Of a stretch of 64,000 nucleotides of DNA, positions 60,431-64,000 are shown one piece after another. The number at the start of each line of letters is the position of its first letter. The first letter of the stretch is position 1. The translations under genes were made by a program, and so were the position numbers. Source of the DNA: Rhodospirillaceae bacterium (GTDB lineage Bacteria > Pseudomonadota > Alphaproteobacteria > GCA-2731375); assembly GCA_018701215.1 (NCBI GenBank), contig JABIWH010000021.1, positions 1-64,000 of the forward strand, read 5' to 3'. The notes beneath the pieces are model-generated. The model did not search any database. It was not told the DNA's origin and saw only the letters and a program-made list of their open reading frames with translations.

Positions 60431-61030
60431 GGGCTCTGGCATTTGAATTTTGTGCTGGCGTAGTTCCCGCGCCACAGCGGCGCGGCAGGCTTGGCTGAGC
60501 CGATGCACCAGTTCGTCATCATTCGATGCCCGGGCAAGTATGGCACCACCGACGCTAAGGGCGATCGTTGCCAGGGCACGCGGGTCCAGCCGCTCGCCGC
60601 TTTCCAGGCCCTTGGCGAGTTCTGCCGCCAGGTCCGATAATTTCTTGCTAAAGGCCGATTGCGCCACCTCCCCCGCCCGCGCCACATCCACGGATAGACT
60701 GGCCATGCTGCAACCTTGCCCGATTTCATCTCGGTTATTGGGATCAAGATAGCGGTCGACAATGTCCAAAGCCTGATCCGTCAGGTCTTGCGGGCTGGAC
60801 CCTGGGCGCCGCTTCATCATGGCGTTGAGGCCATGCCCGGTCCCTATGACCTGAGCGAACAAGGCCGATTTCGAAGCAAAGTATCCATAGAAGCCGCCCC
60901 GTGTCAGCTTCGCCGCCGCCATGATCTGGTCAATGCCCACGCCGTCATAACCGTGGCGGCGAAACAATCCACCGGCGGCCTTGATAACACGATCGCGGGT
61001 CAATGCTTTGTGGTCGGATTTATAGCGCAT
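60428..61030 (-). CDS. TetR family transcriptional regulator
   Basis: 200 residues. The N-terminal helix-turn-helix is VIKAAGGLFRRHGYDGVGIDQIMAAAKLTRGGFYGYFASKSALFAQV, a standard TetR domain. The ligand domain follows. GGAAAAAAG precedes the ATG. A 30-bp palindrome in the intergenic region to the divergent GST gene is its likely operator, so it should repress the GST gene and itself. Its stop is inside the end of the repeat element, so a longer native C-terminus may have been lost or changed. Confidence 0.92.
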   Translation of the reverse strand: MRYKSDHKALTRDRVIKAAGGLFRRHGYDGVGIDQIMAAAKLTRGGFYGYFASKSALFAQVIGTGHGLNAMMKRRPGSSPQDLTDQALDIVDRYLDPNNRDEIGQGCSMASLSVDVARAGEVAQSAFSKKLSDLAAELAKGLESGERLDPRALATIALSVGGAILARASNDDELVHRLSQACRAAVARELRQHKIQMPEP

Positions 61031-61070
61031 CTTTTTTCCGTTGACGGTTCATTGCATGTTAGTCATCATA

Positions 61071-61100
61071 TTAATTACATGTTGCATAACATGCAATTAA
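61071..61100. promoter_or_regulatory. 30-bp near-perfect palindrome, TetR operator candidate
   Basis: Arms TTAATTACATGTT and AACATGCAATTAA are inverted copies with one mismatch around GCAT (61084-61087). The outer motif TTGCATGTTA at 61052-61061 repeats the same half-site, giving a further inverted relation to TAACATGCAA (61087-61096). It lies between the TetR and GST starts and ends 14 bp before the GST start, where it would cover the promoter. Confidence 0.75.
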
Positions 61101-61113
61101 GATCGGGAATGAC

Positions 61114-61887
61114 ATGAAGCTCGAATTGCACCAATTTCCCTCTTCGCATTTCAATGAAAAGGCCCGCTGGGCCCTCGACTACAAGGGCCTGGAACATAGC
61201 CGCCTGAATTATTTGCCGGGCCCGCACATGCGCCCGATCAAGAAACTTAGCAGCCAGAGGAAAACGCCGGTTTTAAAGCTCGACAACGAAATTGTCGCGG
61301 GTTCCGCGCAAATTATCGATCGCTTGGAACAGATCGCGCCATTACCGGCGCTCTATCCGCGCGAGTCGTCTGATAGAGCGGCAGCTTTGATGCTGCAAAG
61401 GGAGCTTGACGAAAATCTCGGGCCCAGCGTGCGGCTCGCATTGTTTTCGGAAATGCTCGACGAAGGCGCCTATTTTTGCCGCCAGTTCTCGGAGGGCAAA
61501 AGCCTGCCGGTCAGGCTGGCTTATCGCGCGGCCTACCCAATGGCAAAAGGGCTGATAAAAAAAGGCAATGGCCTTACCGGTCAAGATGCGGTGGATGCCG
61601 CGTACAAAACCGTCGCCGACATTCTCGATGAGATCGCCGAAAAGGTGAGCGCGACCGGATTTCTGGTGGGCAAACAGTTTTCAGTCGCGGATTTGACCGC
61701 CGCCGCGCTCCTTGCACCCGCGGTCAATCCACCAAATTGCGACATGACAAAGCCAGAACCAATACCAAAATGTGTCGTGGATTTCCTAGCCCGCTGGTCT
61801 GATCACCCCACGACGGCCTGGGTCTTGGAGATCTATGGCAAATATCGTGCACCAAAGTCCGCAAACGTCGAGGCTGCCCGAAACTGA
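61114..61887 (+). CDS. Glutathione S-transferase family protein
   Basis: 257 residues, longer than typical GSTs by about 40. The thioredoxin-like N-terminal domain starts LELHQFPSSHFNEKARWALDYKGLEHSRLNYLPG, where the second helix Ser/Glu and Lys pattern resembles thiol-transferase-type GSTs. RKTPVLKLDNEIVAGSAQIIDRLE is the glutathione binding loop. The C-terminal helical domain has FLVGKQFSVADLTAAALLAP. It is divergent from the TetR gene, so it is probably induced by a toxic or hydrophobic compound. Confidence 0.9.
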   Translation: MKLELHQFPSSHFNEKARWALDYKGLEHSRLNYLPGPHMRPIKKLSSQRKTPVLKLDNEIVAGSAQIIDRLEQIAPLPALYPRESSDRAAALMLQRELDENLGPSVRLALFSEMLDEGAYFCRQFSEGKSLPVRLAYRAAYPMAKGLIKKGNGLTGQDAVDAAYKTVADILDEIAEKVSATGFLVGKQFSVADLTAAALLAPAVNPPNCDMTKPEPIPKCVVDFLARWSDHPTTAWVLEIYGKYRAPKSANVEAARN

Positions 61888-61916
61888 ATTCATCGCGCCA
61901 CGCGGGCGATGGCAAA

Positions 61917-62795
61917 TCAATCGCGAACTTCCAGCGCTCTGGCTTCAATCGCGTTCCAGTCGGACAGACCCATCAGCTCGCTAAGATCCTCCAGGGACAT
62001 CATGGCGCGTTCGCTGGCGGGGCCCAAATGCCCGTTATTGAGCAGATCGCCGTAGACCGCCATCTGCGCCTGCAGCGCCACACCCATCCCGGTCAGGGCA
62101 TAGAGTACCAGCTTAACACCAAGGCTATCGAATTCATCGCGGCTCAACATGCTTTCGGGCCATTCAGCGACACCGCCGACCATGGCCAGGGGGCCGTTGA
62201 TTTCGGCGCAGACCCGGCGCAATTCGTCCACTTCAAACGGCTCCGCGATCATGGCCATATCGGCGCCGGCCTCGAAATAGGCGTTCAGGCGCCCAATCAC
62301 ATCATCGACGCCATGTTCCGCCTTGGCGTCGGTCCGGGCGATGATGACGAAATCCGGATCCTGCCGGGCCGCCGTGGCGGCATTCAGACGCGCCACCATT
62401 TCCTCCTCCGGGACGACGCGCCGCCCGGCCATGCCGCCGCAACGTTTCGGCAAGGCTTGATCCTCGATATGGATGCCGGCGATACCGGCGCGTTCGAAAT
62501 CCCGCACGGTGCGGTGAATATTGGTCATGCCGCCATAACCGGTATCCGCATCGGAAATCACCGGGATCGGCACCGCATTGGCGATATTGCCCGCATGGGT
62601 AACGATCTCGGCCTGGCTGGCGAGGCCGATGTCCGGCATGCCCAGAATTGATGCCTCCATGCCGAAGCCCGTCAGATACACCGCGCCATGGCCCAGCGCA
62701 TGCACGACACGGGCCGAGGCGCCGTCATAGGCGCCGGGTATCTGCAATGTGCCGGGGACGGCAAGTAGTTGGCGTAGCCGCGTGGTCGGTTTCAT
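61917..62795 (-). CDS. Isocitrate lyase/PEP mutase superfamily protein (methylisocitrate lyase-like)
   Basis: 292 residues. The barrel motifs are IPGAYDGASARVV, SDADTGYGG (metal-binding Asp), FERAGIAGIHIEDQALPKRCGGMAGR, and IIARTDAK. The catalytic Cys of the KRCGH motif is kept, but the following His is Gly (KRCGG), so the activity may differ from 2-methylisocitrate lyase. It lacks the PEP mutase EDKxxxxxNS loop. Related proteins are oxaloacetate decarboxylases or carboxyphosphonoenolpyruvate mutases. It lies between GST and an MFS gene. Confidence 0.88.
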   Translation of the reverse strand: MKPTTRLRQLLAVPGTLQIPGAYDGASARVVHALGHGAVYLTGFGMEASILGMPDIGLASQAEIVTHAGNIANAVPIPVISDADTGYGGMTNIHRTVRDFERAGIAGIHIEDQALPKRCGGMAGRRVVPEEEMVARLNAATAARQDPDFVIIARTDAKAEHGVDDVIGRLNAYFEAGADMAMIAEPFEVDELRRVCAEINGPLAMVGGVAEWPESMLSRDEFDSLGVKLVLYALTGMGVALQAQMAVYGDLLNNGHLGPASERAMMSLEDLSELMGLSDWNAIEARALEVRD

Positions 62796-62838
62796 GGCCT
62801 TGATCTCCCCCTCAAAACATCGGTTACCCCTGATGGTA

Positions 62839-64000
62839 TCACGCGCGGGGCGGGCAGTCGCGGACGCGGGTGTAGATCAGAAAGGTCAGCACCGCCATGA
62901 CGGAGATGAAGCCAAACGCCGCCCGGTAGCCATCCGGGCTGGCCCCGCCCGCGGCGGTAACCGCCACGCTGCCGATCAGGCCGCCGACGGCCATCTGCAT
63001 TGCCGCGATGGCGATCATGATGCCCGTGTTGACCGTGGTCAGGCCGCGTCCGATCAGATGATCCGGCACCATGGCCCGGCCATGGGCCAGCAGGACGGTG
63101 GGAAAACCACAGACCAGCCCCAACAGCGCCAGCAAAATCGTCACCGTGGTCAGGCTTGGCGCCTGCAACAGTGCCAGCGTCCCCATGATCGCCGCGATCG
63201 AGGCGGCCCCGCCCAGCACCAGATACTTCAGGGTATTGAAAACGCGGGAGGCCTGGCCATACAGGAAATGCCCGGCGACGCCCGCAAAGGCCATGAAAAT
63301 CAACACCCCGCCCCGTTCCGTTTCATTCAGGCCATGCACATCATTCAGATACGGTCCGCCCCAGATGCCCAGAATGGTGTTGCCCGCCGACAGCGCAATG
63401 CCGCCCGAGGTGATAACCAGAATGCCCGGCGTGCGCATCACCGCCCACGAGCCGGCCAGCACGGCGCGCAGGTTCTCCTGACGCTCCGGCCTGGCGGTTG
63501 CATCGACGCCTGGGGGTTGGTCACGAACAGTCACGACCGCCAGCAAGGCAAAAGCGGCCATGATGATACCGATCCAAAGAAAGCTGTCACGCCAACCGAT
63601 CGTGGTGACCAGAAGGGCCAGGGGGATGGTGGCCAGAAAGGTCCCCAGCATGGAGAAACTGTTCAAGGTAGAGCCGATGGGGGTAAAGCGGACGGGCGGG
63701 TAAAACCGCGCAATGATCAAGAATGCGCCGGCGAAAATTCCGGCGCACCCCGCCCCCATCATAACCCGGGCCAGTAACATCACCGGCCCCGATGGCGATA
63801 GCGCAAACAACAAGGTACCCAGAACCGTGACCAGAAACAGGCAGCAGATCGTCAGGCGGGGCCCGAAACGGTCCAGCAGCAGGCCGGTCGGTATTTGCAA
63901 CAGGGCATAACTGAGAAAGAAGGCCGAGGCGATGGCACCCAACATGGCCGGCGTCAGGCCCAAATCCGCCGCCAGTTCGGGCGCCAGCACGCCCATGGAA
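62839..64000 (-). CDS. MFS transporter, truncated by the right edge (5' end missing)
   Basis: 386 codons are visible. The frame stays open to position 64000, and the family normally has about 25 more residues before the motif ELAADLGLTPAMLGAIASAFFLSYALLQIPTGLLLDRFG. The loop DRFGPR is the MFS motif A. About ten or eleven hydrophobic segments are visible. This layout matches the NarK/GlpT-like or sugar-acid transporter-type MFS. The substrate is unknown. It lies downstream of nothing visible, and it precedes the isocitrate-lyase-family gene, with 43 bp between. Confidence 0.88.
   Translation of the reverse strand, partial: SMGVLAPELAADLGLTPAMLGAIASAFFLSYALLQIPTGLLLDRFGPRLTICCLFLVTVLGTLLFALSPSGPVMLLARVMMGAGCAGIFAGAFLIIARFYPPVRFTPIGSTLNSFSMLGTFLATIPLALLVTTIGWRDSFLWIGIIMAAFALLAVVTVRDQPPGVDATARPERQENLRAVLAGSWAVMRTPGILVITSGGIALSAGNTILGIWGGPYLNDVHGLNETERGGVLIFMAFAGVAGHFLYGQASRVFNTLKYLVLGGAASIAAIMGTLALLQAPSLTTVTILLALLGLVCGFPTVLLAHGRAMVPDHLIGRGLTTVNTGIMIAIAAMQMAVGGLIGSVAVTAAGGASPDGYRAAFGFISVMAVLTFLIYTRVRDCPPRA

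Noticed and set aside
49286..62795. Phosphonate biosynthesis: ComDE-like decarboxylase together with a PEP mutase family gene at 61917
   Set aside because: The 61917 protein lacks the PEP mutase EDKxxxxxNS loop and is more than 11 kb away, with unrelated genes between.
1..64000. CRISPR array, tRNA gene, prophage or insertion sequence
   Set aside because: No regularly spaced repeats, cloverleaf-type sequence, integrase or transposase frame was seen on either strand; this is by eye, so short tRNAs cannot be fully excluded.

Overview
The window looks like one contiguous stretch of a free-living alphaproteobacterial chromosome, probably a Rhodospirillales-type relative. The reasons are: GC-rich coding DNA with strong GGAGG-type ribosome binding sites; a fused trpE(G) anthranilate synthase; an rRNA-operon promoter and leader of alphaproteobacterial layout at the left edge; and many enzymes for CoA esters, oxidations and solute uptake. 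No tRNA, CRISPR array, transposase or phage gene was seen. Genes are densely packed, and several convergent pairs overlap by a few bases at their stop codons.

Layout. 1-513: promoter and boxA leader of an rRNA operon reading left out of the window, divergent from an M23 peptidase (514-1974). 2392-7074: NADP-type glutamate dehydrogenase, then a periplasmic binding protein followed by an orphan hybrid-less histidine kinase. 7324-14455: a luciferase-like monooxygenase, a MaoC protein, and a three-gene operon of acyl-CoA synthetase, benzoylformate-decarboxylase-like TPP enzyme and UxaA-like dehydratase. 14580-18140 (minus): a five-gene operon with two luciferase-like monooxygenases, a flavin reductase-like protein, an ABM-fold protein and an acyltransferase. 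18221-21776: enoyl-CoA hydratase, ketopantoate-reductase-like, metallo-beta-lactamase and epimerase genes in alternating orientation. 21856-27907: a six-gene operon (CMD protein, hydroxyisobutyrate-type dehydrogenase, MetE-like methyltransferase, and the three subunits of a molybdenum hydroxylase).

28674-40496: an IclR regulator divergent from hyuA-hyuB, facing a six-gene minus-strand operon dctP-dctQ-dctM-hyuA-hyuB-racemase-like. This is the most unusual module: a TRAP uptake system, two hydantoinase/oxoprolinase pairs and a fold-type III PLP protein that lacks two hallmark residues of alanine racemase. 40625-45715: SDR, D-cysteine desulfhydrase-like, a GIY-YIG-like DUF123 protein, two small envelope proteins, an MBL hydrolase and a tandem hot-dog thioesterase. 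A pair of palindromic operator-like boxes separates the last of these from a divergent acyl-CoA ligase and MaoC operon (45879-48590). 48573-49240: VapBC toxin-antitoxin with three tandem 9-bp repeats at its promoter. 49286-52013: a lysine-methyltransferase-like protein followed by a split TPP decarboxylase. 52280-54463: trpE(G) with a possible attenuator. 54460-64000: mixed CoA, VOC and SDR enzymes, a ferredoxin-P450 pair, a TetR/GST divergon with a clear 30-bp operator, an isocitrate-lyase-family protein and a truncated MFS transporter.

Two families of small dispersed hairpin elements sit in gene ends. One is about 114 bp (3757-3870 and 14469-14581). The other is GC-rich with terminal inverted repeats (60303-60430, with relatives at 41418-41525 and a solo arm at 2057-2097). 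In two cases the element supplies the stop codon of a neighbouring gene.
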